Shown here: positions 5,704 to 12,767 of the stretch, piece after piece
How the letters are laid out: each line of letters begins with the position of its first letter
Position numbering within the stretch: position 1 is the stretch's first letter
NCBI GenBank assembly: GCA_035716135.1
Contig: DASTKD010000060.1
Location: 1 to 12,845 of the forward strand
Source of the DNA: CF-113 sp035716135
Lineage (GTDB): Bacteria; Chloroflexota; Ktedonobacteria; Ktedonobacterales; Ktedonobacteraceae
Direction: 5' to 3'
DNA: 12,845 bases
Notes under the pieces: model-generated
Told to the model about the DNA's origin: nothing
Databases searched by the model: none
What the model saw: only the letters and a program-made list of their open reading frames with translations
Translations under genes and position numbers: made by a program

Positions 5704-7992
5704 ATGGAGACCAAACGCTGTCAGCGCTGCCATAAATTGTTGCGTGGGGATGCGCAGATATGCAGCCGGTGTGGTGGCTATGACTTCTTGCCGGTAGCGC
5801 AGACAAGAACCCGGCATTCTGGCCCGTATTCTTCCGGCGAAGTAGCTTCTGTACCCTCAAATCCCTCCTTACCTGTTCCTATCCAGCTTTCGCCTCACCG
5901 CGCGGGTCATTATTCCGGCCTGCATCCAGAAGATGAGCCGTACCAGTCGAGCTTTTTGCCGGTGCAACGCCCTCCTCTCGCGGCGCAACCCGCGCTCGAA
6001 GTGGAAGAGGTAGAAGACCTGACATTCTCAACAGTGCCTGATGCGTCTATCGTGTCCGCGCCTGTCTCCGCGCCAAAACGGCAGGTGGCGACCTTCACAC
6101 CGTTGCCGTCACCCCGCCCGCAGCGCAGCTCACAGACCTACCATGTTCCTTTAGTAGAGCAAAGCGCAACAGAGCGTGACCTGGAAGCAACCCGCGCGCC
6201 CGTATCTGCTCCTACCATTGCCAGCCCGCGACCGCCCGCGCCGGCAACGCGCCCTCCCGGATGCCAGAAACGGGGCAACTCTGTTCCTCTGCTTTTAATT
6301 GCCTCGTGCCTCCTGTTTATTGTGGCAACCGGTATTATGGCCTTTCTCCTGCTCAGCAGCAAGCCGGCGACGCAATTAAAGCCGCGTTTGTTCACTGACC
6401 AGACTGGACTGTTGCGCGTGCATGATACCCTGTTGCTTTCCGGCAGCGAGTTCGAGCCGGATGCTACCGTGAGCTTTACCCGCGATGCCAGTATTACTGT
6501 GCTGGATAGTGCCGGGAAGCCTTTGCAGGTGCGCACCTTTAATACGGGCAACTTTTTTGCCTCCATTACGATTTCGGAAAGCTGGAATGTAGGAAAACAT
6601 GTCATCGATGCGACAGACCAGCAGGGCAACAAAGCATCCTATACCATCACTGTGCAGCTAACACCGGGTGCCGCGCCGCAATTGCAGTTGACGCCCAACC
6701 ATATCGACCTGGGTGTGGACAACGCGGGTGTCGTTTCGCATAAAAGCATTACGCTTACCAACGCTGGCGGCGGCGAAGTCAACTGGCTGGGCAGCGTTGC
6801 TAAGAGCGACGCGTCGTGGTTGACGCTTACGCCAGATCATGGCAATTTCGCGGGCAGCGAGGGCATCGTGATTACGATCAATCGCGGTAATCTTCCGCCA
6901 CAGCCATATACCGGCCATATCAGCTTTACCCAGGCAGGCAGTGGCAACGCTGCCCTGGTACTCACGGTGACGATGGGAGTGAATCCAGCTTCGGCTACCT
7001 CGACCTCGGCTAACCTGGTACTCTCAAATGCTGCCATCACCTTTACCGGCGATACCGTATCTAATCCCGCCTCTCAACCCATCACCATCCAGAATACGGG
7101 CGGGCAGAGCCTCAACTGGACGGCATCGCTGGCGACCACGAGCGGCAATAACTGGCTCGCGCTCTCCTCTACCAGCGGCTACCTGGCAGCCGGAGCTTCT
7201 GCCACCATAACCGTAAGCGTCGCTTCCGCCGGGTTGAGCGTCGGCACTTATCAAGGAACACTCACTTTTAGTTACGCGGGGGCATCCGCGACACCCGTGA
7301 CGGTAACGCTGACCGTCAATCCGCCGCCCGTTGCCAGGATAGCGATCTCGCCCGGCGGCTTGAGTTTTCATACCCTCATGGGCCAGAACGCATCTGCCCA
7401 GAGCTTCACCGTCACGAATACCGGCAACGCGCCTTTGAACTGGGGGATCGTTGAGGATGCCAACGGCAAAACCTATGCTCCGGTCTCGCAATCGAGCGGC
7501 ACGCTGGCTCCCTCTAAGAGTATTGCTATTACCGTGAACCCGGCTATCTCGCAGGCGAGCGCAGGTACGCTGAACGCGCTGATTACAGTGATTGACACCG
7601 ACGCGGGAACGCCCGTCAAGAGCCAGCAGGTCAACGTGACGTTTAGTATCGTCAACCAGGCAGTTATCAGCCTCGATCAGAACCAGCTTATATTCAATCA
7701 TACCAGCGCAATTGCCAGTTCGACACAGACAATCATGCTGACCGACACCGGTTCCGCGCCGCTGAACTGGGCTGTCAGCATCAACAATTCGTCGCCCATC
7801 GCATGGCTTTCCATAGATAACTCCGGCGGCAACGGGCTGAACCCCGGCGGCGTGGAATTCATCAACGTGACATGCGATAGCACGCACCTGTCCCCAGGCA
7901 CCTTTACCGCCTCGTTGACGCTGCGCGATACCGACGCGGGAACGCCGGTCGCGCCACAGACCGTGAATGTGACGGTGATTGTGACGCCGTAG
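5704..7992 (+). CDS. Membrane-anchored zinc-ribbon protein with four tandem BACON/ASPM-like beta-sandwich repeats
   Basis: This protein has 762 residues. It begins with a zinc ribbon (C6, C9, C20, C23 as CxxC...CxxC). A long Pro/Ser/Ala-rich, probably disordered linker follows to about residue 190, then one transmembrane helix (194-217). There is no cleavable signal peptide, so the N-terminus should be cytoplasmic and the rest outside. The outer part has an IPT/TIG-like domain (about 228-318) and four ~110-residue repeats (about 320-429, 430-540, 542-651, 653-762). Repeat hallmarks are ITLTNAGGGEVNW, ITIQNTGGQSLNW, FTVTNTGNAPLNW and IMLTDTGSAPLNW, typical of BACON/choice-of-anchor D domains that bind glycans or proteins. 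The last two share DTDAGTPV and a 17-nt identical DNA stretch, showing recent duplication. The start at 5704 has GAGGAGGG just upstream; in-frame ATG 5683 and TTG 5665 lack this. Its role is unknown, and adhesion or envelope structure is plausible. Confidence 0.88.
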   Translation: METKRCQRCHKLLRGDAQICSRCGGYDFLPVAQTRTRHSGPYSSGEVASVPSNPSLPVPIQLSPHRAGHYSGLHPEDEPYQSSFLPVQRPPLAAQPALEVEEVEDLTFSTVPDASIVSAPVSAPKRQVATFTPLPSPRPQRSSQTYHVPLVEQSATERDLEATRAPVSAPTIASPRPPAPATRPPGCQKRGNSVPLLLIASCLLFIVATGIMAFLLLSSKPATQLKPRLFTDQTGLLRVHDTLLLSGSEFEPDATVSFTRDASITVLDSAGKPLQVRTFNTGNFFASITISESWNVGKHVIDATDQQGNKASYTITVQLTPGAAPQLQLTPNHIDLGVDNAGVVSHKSITLTNAGGGEVNWLGSVAKSDASWLTLTPDHGNFAGSEGIVITINRGNLPPQPYTGHISFTQAGSGNAALVLTVTMGVNPASATSTSANLVLSNAAITFTGDTVSNPASQPITIQNTGGQSLNWTASLATTSGNNWLALSSTSGYLAAGASATITVSVASAGLSVGTYQGTLTFSYAGASATPVTVTLTVNPPPVARIAISPGGLSFHTLMGQNASAQSFTVTNTGNAPLNWGIVEDANGKTYAPVSQSSGTLAPSKSIAITVNPAISQASAGTLNALITVIDTDAGTPVKSQQVNVTFSIVNQAVISLDQNQLIFNHTSAIASSTQTIMLTDTGSAPLNWAVSINNSSPIAWLSIDNSGGNGLNPGGVEFINVTCDSTHLSPGTFTASLTLRDTDAGTPVAPQTVNVTVIVTP

Positions 7993-8000
7993 GAACGCCC

Positions 8001-8993
8001 CTACAAAACTTCGGGATTGAGAATATTGGGCGGCCTCTGTCCATGAAAGTGCGCCACGATGTTATCGCTTGCCATCGTCGCCATGAGCGTGCGCGTTTTG
8101 AGCGAGGCGCTGGCGATGTGTGGCAGCAATACCACATTTTCCATGCTAAGCAGTTCCGGTTCTACGGCTGGCTCGTTCTCGAAAACATCCAATCCCGCGC
8201 CCGCGATTACGCCCGTTTGTAAGGCTTTGACCAGCGCTTTTTCCTCGACGATGGGGCCGCGCGCCGTATTGATGAGAATAGCGGTGGGCTTCATTAAGTG
8301 TAGTTCGCGCTCGCTAATCAAGTGATGCGTGGAGGGCATATAGGGCGTATGCACGCTGACGAAATCGGCCTGTTGCAATACCTCGTCCATGGGCAGATAG
8401 GTCATGTTAAATTGCGCTTCGTCTTCGGGCGACATGCGATACACGTCAAAGTAGAGCGTTTTCATCTCGAAGCCGCTGGCGCGTTTCGCCATGATTTTGC
8501 CGATGCGTCCCGCACCGATCAGTCCCAGGGTGGAGTGATGCACCTCCGCGCCGCAGAAGAGCAACGGACCCCAACCGGTGTATTTCCCGGCGCGTAAAAA
8601 GCGTTCCGCTTCGGGAATGCGGCGCGCGGTCGCCATTAAGAGGGCAAAGGCCAGGTCGCCGGTGGTGTCAGAAAGCACGCCGGGGGTGTTGCTGACGGCA
8701 ATGCCCAGGCGCGTCGCCGCGTCAACATCGATATTATTGAAGCCGACCGCCATGTTCGCCACCATTTTCAGTGCTGGCCTACTGGCGGCGCAGGTTTCCA
8801 GAAAATGCGCGTCGATATTATCGGTGAGCAGGCTGTAAATATAATCGTGGCCGGGGCCACGCCGCAGGAGTTCTTCGTGGGGCCAGATGACCCCTTCTTC
8901 CATGTTGGCTTCTACATCGCCAATAGCTTCCAACAGTGGATAAGCCGGGTCTGGCACTTTCTGCGTGACCAGAATTTTCGGACGTGCTGACAT
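8001..8993 (-). CDS. D-2-hydroxyacid dehydrogenase (glyoxylate/hydroxypyruvate reductase type)
   Basis: This 330-residue cytoplasmic enzyme belongs to the NAD(P)-dependent D-isomer 2-hydroxyacid dehydrogenase family, reducing 2-oxoacids such as glyoxylate or hydroxypyruvate. The catalytic triad is present: R245 (NTARGPIVEE), E274 (DVFENEP) and H292 (LLPHIASAS). The dinucleotide motif LGLIGAGRIG spans 156-165. D183 at the end of strand 2 (LYFDVYR) suggests preference for NADH over NADPH. NMAVGFNNIDVDAA and SNTPGVLSDTTGDLAFALL are family signatures closest to GyaR-type glyoxylate reductases. Length is normal. The ATG at 8993 has GGGAGG 5 nt upstream, and an extended -10 promoter lies about 35 nt before it. 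It converges on the surface-protein gene, with only 8 nt between their ends. No photorespiratory or serine pathway genes lie nearby, so the physiological substrate is open. Confidence 0.93.
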   Translation of the reverse strand: MSARPKILVTQKVPDPAYPLLEAIGDVEANMEEGVIWPHEELLRRGPGHDYIYSLLTDNIDAHFLETCAASRPALKMVANMAVGFNNIDVDAATRLGIAVSNTPGVLSDTTGDLAFALLMATARRIPEAERFLRAGKYTGWGPLLFCGAEVHHSTLGLIGAGRIGKIMAKRASGFEMKTLYFDVYRMSPEDEAQFNMTYLPMDEVLQQADFVSVHTPYMPSTHHLISERELHLMKPTAILINTARGPIVEEKALVKALQTGVIAGAGLDVFENEPAVEPELLSMENVVLLPHIASASLKTRTLMATMASDNIVAHFHGQRPPNILNPEVL

Positions 8994-9024
8994 AGTGACC
9001 TCCCAGAGATAGTTTTATGTGGAT

Positions 9025-9033
9025 ATTGTACCA
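9025..9033 (-). promoter_or_regulatory. Extended -10 promoter of the dehydrogenase gene
   Basis: On the minus strand the sequence is AAAAGATGGTACAATATC, containing TGGTACAAT (TGn plus TACAAT). No -35-like hexamer is found 17 nt upstream. The same AAAAGATGGTA context occurs before the coiled-coil gene. Confidence 0.55.
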
Positions 9034-9078
9034 TCTTTTGGGGGAGACCTGGGTGGCTTTAGAAAAGCCTGCGGCTGT

Positions 9079-9341
9079 CTGATGAACTTTGACGACCGAA
9101 TCGGGGAATGTTACGGAACGTCTGCCCCGGTTCTGTAGGGACAAGGGGCGGCATTGGGTGGATGTGGGGGCCTTGTGCTTGTCCTCGTGCGATTCACGTG
9201 ATCTAGCAGGGTATCATGTAATCCAACGGAATCGTGTTGTCACGAGGACAAGCACAAGTCCCCACCCATCCCTGCATCCGCCCCTTGTCCCTACAGGACG
9301 AGAATACATCCATTGCCTATTTGGTCAATAATGTTCATCAG
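9079..9341. mobile_element. MITE-like element with CTGATGAA terminal inverted repeats and TGTAGGGACAAG inner arms
   Basis: The outer ends are inverted repeats: CTGATGAACTTTGACGACC from 9079 rightwards, and CTGATGAACATTATTGACC from 9341 leftwards. They match at 20 of the first 26 positions. Inside is a second, longer inverted repeat: left arm 9134-9189 (TGTAGGGACAAGGGGCGG...CCTCGTG) and right arm 9241-9295, its near reverse complement, around a ~50-nt centre. There is no room for a transposase, so movement would need one in trans. No target duplication is evident outside the ends. A partial relative starts at 12768. Confidence 0.7.
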
Positions 9342-9353
9342 GAGGCGAAGCGT

Positions 9354-9626
9354 TCACGACAGGCGTTCGAGAATCTGGGTAAGGAGTGCCGTATGTTCGT
9401 CAAAATTTGTTTGGAGTTGATTAAGACGTGTGTCTAATTGATTAAGTTGCAGCCCTAAAGTACTCAGGCTTTCATCCATCGTTTCTAAGCGCTGGAAAAT
9501 TCTCTTGATGTCTTGCCCTTGATGCCGCATAACGCCTAACATGATGGTGGTATTTTCGTCTATCTCCTGCATGTGCGCGGCGGTTTTTTGCTCGAGTGCT
9601 GTTAATCTTTCTTCTTGTGTCGGCAC
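9354..9626 (-). CDS. Small coiled-coil protein of unknown function
   Basis: This 90-residue, highly charged, helix-forming protein has heptad-like leucine spacing throughout, for example LTALEQKTAAHMQEID and LGLQLNQLDTRLNQLQTNF. It has no transmembrane segment, cysteine cluster or enzyme motif. Short 'MPTQEERL...' coiled-coil proteins of this kind are, as I recall, multicopy in Ktedonobacteria; that is from memory, not a search. It likely forms homo-oligomeric bundles, and its function is unknown. The start is a GTG at 9626 with GAGG 9 nt upstream. It has its own extended -10 promoter, so it is not simply part of the glycosyltransferase transcript. Its 3' end runs almost directly (12 nt) into the MITE-like element. 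Confidence 0.82.
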   Translation of the reverse strand: MPTQEERLTALEQKTAAHMQEIDENTTIMLGVMRHQGQDIKRIFQRLETMDESLSTLGLQLNQLDTRLNQLQTNFDEHTALLTQILERLS

Positions 9627-9663
9627 GAGCGTTTACCTCTCGTTCTCTAAAATAATTGATGAT

Positions 9664-9672
9664 AGTATACCA
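9664..9672 (-). promoter_or_regulatory. Extended -10 promoter of the coiled-coil gene
   Basis: TGGTATACT (TGn plus TATACT) on the minus strand lies in the context AAAAGATGGTATACTATC, nearly identical to the dehydrogenase promoter. The start would be near 9657, about 30 nt before the GTG start codon. Confidence 0.5.
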
Positions 9673-9715
9673 TCTTTTAGGAAGCAACGGCGGAGCTTAT
9701 TCCTGCCTGGAAAGA

Positions 9716-10462
9716 TTATTTCGGTACGATAGTGGTTTGCGATTCTCGCACCTCTACCTGGGCAGGGGCGGTAAAACGAAAGCGTTTGAAGAAACGGCGG
9801 CGCAGCAGCATGGCGAGGGCGGGCCAGCCATCCTTGAAGGGCGAAAGCTTCTTGGCTTTGCGCGGGGAATAGCTGATCGGCACTTCCAGGATTTTGTAGC
9901 CGGCCTGCACGATGCAAGCGGTGATCTCCGGCTCGATTTCAAAGCGGCGACCCTCCATAGGCAGGGCGCGCGCCAGAGCGCCGGGCATCATTTTATAACA
10001 GGTCTCCATGTCATGAATGTGGCAGCCGTAGAGCAGATTGGTGATGGCGGTGAGGAATTGATTGCCCCAGCGCGTGGTGCGCTTTTGTGGCGTCAGGTCG
10101 CGTCTTCCATAAACGGCAACTTTGGCATCTCCCGCTTCCTGCCATTTGGACACGAGCGCGGGCAAGTCCTGTGGGTCGTATTCCATGTCGGCATCCTGCA
10201 CCGTCACCATATCGCCGCTGACCAACCCGAAGCCGGTGCGCAGACCCGCGCCTTTGCCCTGATTATGGTCGTGGCGCACAAAGCGATAGCTGGCAAATGC
10301 TTCTCGCGTGCGTAGCTCTTGCAAAATCTCCCAGGTACGATCGGTCGAGGCATCATCGACGACAACTACTTCAAGATCGAGCGGCACTTTTGACAATGAC
10401 TCAAGGACCTGTGCTACCGTCTCTTCCTCGTTATAGACGGGGACAACAACCGAAATACGCAT
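9716..10462 (-). CDS. Family 2 glycosyltransferase (dolichol/polyprenyl-phosphate mannosyltransferase-like)
   Basis: This is a GT-A fold inverting glycosyltransferase of 248 residues. MRISVVVPVYNEEETV is the nucleotide-binding first strand, and LEVVVVDDASTDRTW carries the conserved acidic pair. HNQGKGAGLRTGF follows. The metal-binding DxD site is QDADMEYDP, and the acceptor-side motif is RRFEIEPEITACI with EVPISYSPRKAKKLSPFKDG. This combination is typical of soluble DPM1-type enzymes that move a sugar from a nucleotide donor to a polyprenyl phosphate. There are no C-terminal transmembrane helices, so it should be peripheral on the inner membrane face. I chose the ATG at 10462 (GAGG 9 nt upstream) rather than the in-frame GTG at 10477, which overlaps that ribosome binding site. 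It is separated from its neighbours by about 90-105 nt, so it is probably monocistronic. A weak -10 candidate (TATGAT) is at 10531-10526. Confidence 0.92.
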   Translation of the reverse strand: MRISVVVPVYNEEETVAQVLESLSKVPLDLEVVVVDDASTDRTWEILQELRTREAFASYRFVRHDHNQGKGAGLRTGFGLVSGDMVTVQDADMEYDPQDLPALVSKWQEAGDAKVAVYGRRDLTPQKRTTRWGNQFLTAITNLLYGCHIHDMETCYKMMPGALARALPMEGRRFEIEPEITACIVQAGYKILEVPISYSPRKAKKLSPFKDGWPALAMLLRRRFFKRFRFTAPAQVEVRESQTTIVPK

Positions 10463-10568
10463 GTACTGGTACCTCACTTCTCTGGGAGTGCGTTAAAACT
10501 AAGATAATTCCTACGGAAACCACAAATCATACATACAGGAACGAACGGTGAGCTAAATAGCAACAAAT

Positions 10569-11966
10569 CTATGCTTGCCATATCTGGATTGTACCATCTG
10601 TGAGCGCGACCAGCAGTTGCCCCTCCGCGAAACGCAAGGCGCTAATTTGCCAGGGGTGGTAGAACTTTTGCGCGATCTGCCCACTGCTTGCCGACCACAG
10701 ATCGATGACGCCCTCGTTGACCTCGCTATCCTCGCGCGCCACCGCTACCCATTGTGCATCAGAGGATACCGCCAGCCGGGAACTCGCTCCCATCGTTCCG
10801 CACTGCAATTCGCTGAACGTACCCGCCAGCGTATCGTACAGGCGGATGGTTGTTCCTGCATAAACAAACGCGAGTGTGCGCATATCTGGAGTAATAGCAT
10901 AGGGAGGTGTGCAGCCGGCGCACAGTCCAGCGATCAATGAGCCGGTAATGTGCGGCTGGGCGCGTTCGCGGAAGCGTGTTTTAGCGCGCGCCTGCAAATC
11001 CCAGCGCCTGATAATCGCCATTTCTTCTTGCTCGCCCGGCACATGAGCGCAGGACAGGGTAAGCAGGGTACGCGCATCTTGCGAGAGCGCGCGCAGGCGA
11101 ATCGCCCAGAATTGACGCTTCTCGATCTCGTCTTCCGCGCAAACAAGCGGCTCGCTCAATTCAAGCGCGTCCGCCCCTATTATGTGTTTCAGCACGTCGG
11201 TGCCGCGCACACTTTGCGAGCGTGGGGCGAGTGGGTCTTCGCGCAGCAGCGGTAGAGCTAACCAGACTGCTTGCTCGCCGCCGGGTGTTTCCGGCATTAC
11301 CAGGTCAAAAGAAAAATGCGCGGAGACGGCGCGTTGTCCCAGACCATAGCTCCATCGCAACGCGCCCGTTTGCGCATCCCAGACATGCAGGCTCAACCGG
11401 CCCCAGCCTGCCGCCAGGCTTCCGCTCTCGGATATGCGCATTTCGCGCAGCGACTCAACGGTAAACGAGGTATCGGCGGCAAAGCTGACAGGTGTATTTT
11501 CATGCGCGCCTTCCGCCTGCCAGATGACTCCCTTGCCATCCAATGAGCCAGCAGCGACGAACAGACCCCGCGCCGTTTGCGTGCCATTCAAAGCGGAAAT
11601 AACGCCCAGTTGCGTGCGCAGCTTTGCCCCGGCGTGAAACGGCCCCCGCGTGCTAAAGATGCTGAGGCCAGAAAACTCCAGGTCGCCGATGTCCTCCATC
11701 TTGCGCTGTACCGGACGCGGGCGCGCGATACCGCCCCGGCGCAGGTCAATCACCCCGCCAATCACAGTATCGTAGTTCAGTCGTTTCTCAGGGTCGCTTA
11801 AAACATCGTAAGCGCGGTTGATGCGCTTCATTTGCAACGCGCCCTCTTCTCCTGCCAGGTCAGGATGGTAGCGCCGCGCCAGTTGGCGATACGCCCGCTT
11901 GAGCATGTCGCTATCCGCGTCTACGGGTACGCCAAGCGTGGCGTAATAGTTATCGGGTGTGTCCAT
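10569..11966 (-). CDS. J-domain protein fused to a WD40-like beta-propeller
   Basis: This 465-residue protein has an N-terminal J domain (about 6-66) with the HPD motif at 34-36, plus YYATLGV and INRAYDVLSDPEKR. That makes it a DnaK/Hsp70 co-chaperone candidate. There is no Gly/Phe region or DnaJ zinc finger. After a basic linker (about 75-90), the rest is beta-rich with WD-type strand ends: GVIWQ (146-150), LHVWD (193-197), IRRWD (319-323), IRLYD (374-378), IDLWS (421-425) and IQIWQ (460-464). These are consistent with a six- or seven-bladed propeller. The protein probably brings Hsp70 to a client or complex held by the propeller. The start at 11966 is fixed by the J domain, yet no Shine-Dalgarno precedes it. 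The stop of the upstream glycosylase gene is 23 nt away, so the two may share transcription or the gene may start from its own adjacent promoter. Confidence 0.88.
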   Translation of the reverse strand: MDTPDNYYATLGVPVDADSDMLKRAYRQLARRYHPDLAGEEGALQMKRINRAYDVLSDPEKRLNYDTVIGGVIDLRRGGIARPRPVQRKMEDIGDLEFSGLSIFSTRGPFHAGAKLRTQLGVISALNGTQTARGLFVAAGSLDGKGVIWQAEGAHENTPVSFAADTSFTVESLREMRISESGSLAAGWGRLSLHVWDAQTGALRWSYGLGQRAVSAHFSFDLVMPETPGGEQAVWLALPLLREDPLAPRSQSVRGTDVLKHIIGADALELSEPLVCAEDEIEKRQFWAIRLRALSQDARTLLTLSCAHVPGEQEEMAIIRRWDLQARAKTRFRERAQPHITGSLIAGLCAGCTPPYAITPDMRTLAFVYAGTTIRLYDTLAGTFSELQCGTMGASSRLAVSSDAQWVAVAREDSEVNEGVIDLWSASSGQIAQKFYHPWQISALRFAEGQLLVALTDGTIQIWQA

Positions 11967-11973
11967 ACTATAT

Positions 11974-11985
11974 TATGGTACCATA
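11974..11985 (-). promoter_or_regulatory. Palindrome TATGGTACCATA, candidate extended -10 of the J-domain gene
   Basis: A perfect 12-bp palindrome contains TGGTACCAT and is followed by AATATAGT up to the ATG at 11966. Read as an extended -10, it would start transcription within a few nucleotides of the start codon, giving a near-leaderless mRNA. This fits the absence of a ribosome binding site. The symmetry could instead mark a regulator site. Confidence 0.4.
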
Positions 11986-11989
11986 GAAA

Positions 11990-12667
11990 TCATAAAGATA
12001 CGATGCGCGTCTTTTCCCTCTTAGCGATGTTCATAGCAAGCCGGCGCACGCCCCACATATACCATGTGGCGAAGGTGCGGTATGGCCTCCATAGCTCACC
12101 ACGTTCGCGCAACTCTTTTGGTGTCGGGCGCGTTTCCAACCCGTAGGCTTCGCGCACACCCTCGAGAAAGCCCAGGTCATCGACGGGCAGCACATCGGGT
12201 CGGCCAAGCGAGAAAATGAGCATCATTTCCGCCGTCCAGCGCCCAATGCCCTTAACTTTGACCAGCTCGGTAATTACCGCCTCGTCTTCTAAATCGCTTA
12301 ATAGCGCGAGATCAAGCTGACCACTGCTGACGCGCTCGGTCAGATCGCGGATGTAGCGAATCTTCTGCGGCGATAGCCCGGCTGCCCGCAGCGCGTCGTG
12401 TTCGAGCGGCAGCAAGTCTTCGGGCGTAATCAGCCCGTCGCTTTCGCCAAGAGCGGCCTTGCGCAAGCGCCCCATAATGGCATCGGCGGCTTTGACCGAG
12501 ATTTGTTGCGAAATAATAGCGTCCACCAGCGTCTCAAAGAGATTGGGATTGGGTGTCAATGTACACTCCCCAACCCGTTCGATGGCCTGCGCCATGATAG
12601 GGTCGATGTCGCACAGGTATGCGGCAGCGGTGGCGATAGTGTCGTTCCACGTAGTAAGCGATGTCAT
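11990..12667 (-). CDS. DNA-3-methyladenine glycosylase II (AlkA-like, HhH-GPD family)
   Basis: This base-excision repair enzyme removes alkylated bases such as 3-methyladenine. It has 225 residues and lacks the extra N-terminal domain of E. coli AlkA, as in the short bacterial and archaeal forms. LVDAIISQQISVKAAD (47-62) is the conserved helix that contacts DNA. The helix-hairpin-helix is VKVKGIGRWTAEMM (136-149). The catalytic aspartate is D164 in VLPVDDLG, and WRPYRTFATWYMW (193-205) matches the AlkA C-terminal motif. There is no 4Fe-4S cysteine cluster, which argues against EndoIII or MutY. The start ATG at 12667 has only a weak purine-rich ribosome binding site (AAGAAAGAA). A TATACT -10 box is at 12689-12684. 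It lies upstream of the J-domain gene in the same direction (23-nt gap). There is no ada regulator in view. Confidence 0.93.
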   Translation of the reverse strand: MTSLTTWNDTIATAAAYLCDIDPIMAQAIERVGECTLTPNPNLFETLVDAIISQQISVKAADAIMGRLRKAALGESDGLITPEDLLPLEHDALRAAGLSPQKIRYIRDLTERVSSGQLDLALLSDLEDEAVITELVKVKGIGRWTAEMMLIFSLGRPDVLPVDDLGFLEGVREAYGLETRPTPKELRERGELWRPYRTFATWYMWGVRRLAMNIAKREKTRIVSL

Positions 12668-12683
12668 GCTGAGTTCTTTCTTG

Positions 12684-12689
12684 AGTATA
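12684..12689 (-). promoter_or_regulatory. -10 box candidate of the DNA glycosylase gene
   Basis: TATACT on the minus strand (12689 to 12684) would start transcription near 12677, giving a leader of about 10 nt. No -35-like hexamer is seen 17 nt upstream, so this is a weak call. Confidence 0.3.
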
Positions 12690-12767
12690 GGACGGAATAA
12701 TGTTCTAATTCTATCGCATACCCGGCAATATGTCGAGCATTTCGTTTAGTGAGATTGAGCTATGTAT

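Larger units (their letters stand above)
8994..9353. other. Intergenic region holding the dehydrogenase promoter and a MITE-like element
   Basis: The left ~85 nt hold the ribosome binding site and promoter of the dehydrogenase. Most of the rest (9079-9341) is a structured repeat described separately. Open frames across it are readings of the inverted repeat and are not supported as genes. Confidence 0.75.

Noticed and set aside
7985..8006. Small hairpin GTAGG/CCTAC between the two convergent stops as a bidirectional terminator.
   Set aside because: The stem is only 5 bp and there is no T-tract on either strand. It may be a remnant of a repeat instead.
9079..9110. CTGATGA matches the conserved core of the hammerhead ribozyme (also at 1100 and 12768).
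   Set aside because: No stem II can be formed after it, the required GAAA is not conserved among the three copies, and no stem III with a cleavage site is visible.
9089..9331. Open frame of 80 codons across the 9079-9341 element.
   Set aside because: It consists of the inverted-repeat arms; no separate coding signal or start context was seen.
10585..10600. TGGTACAAT on the minus strand near 10590 looks like another extended -10 promoter.
   Set aside because: It lies inside the J-domain/propeller coding sequence, where it encodes the WD-type strand DGTIQIW, and no gene start follows closely.
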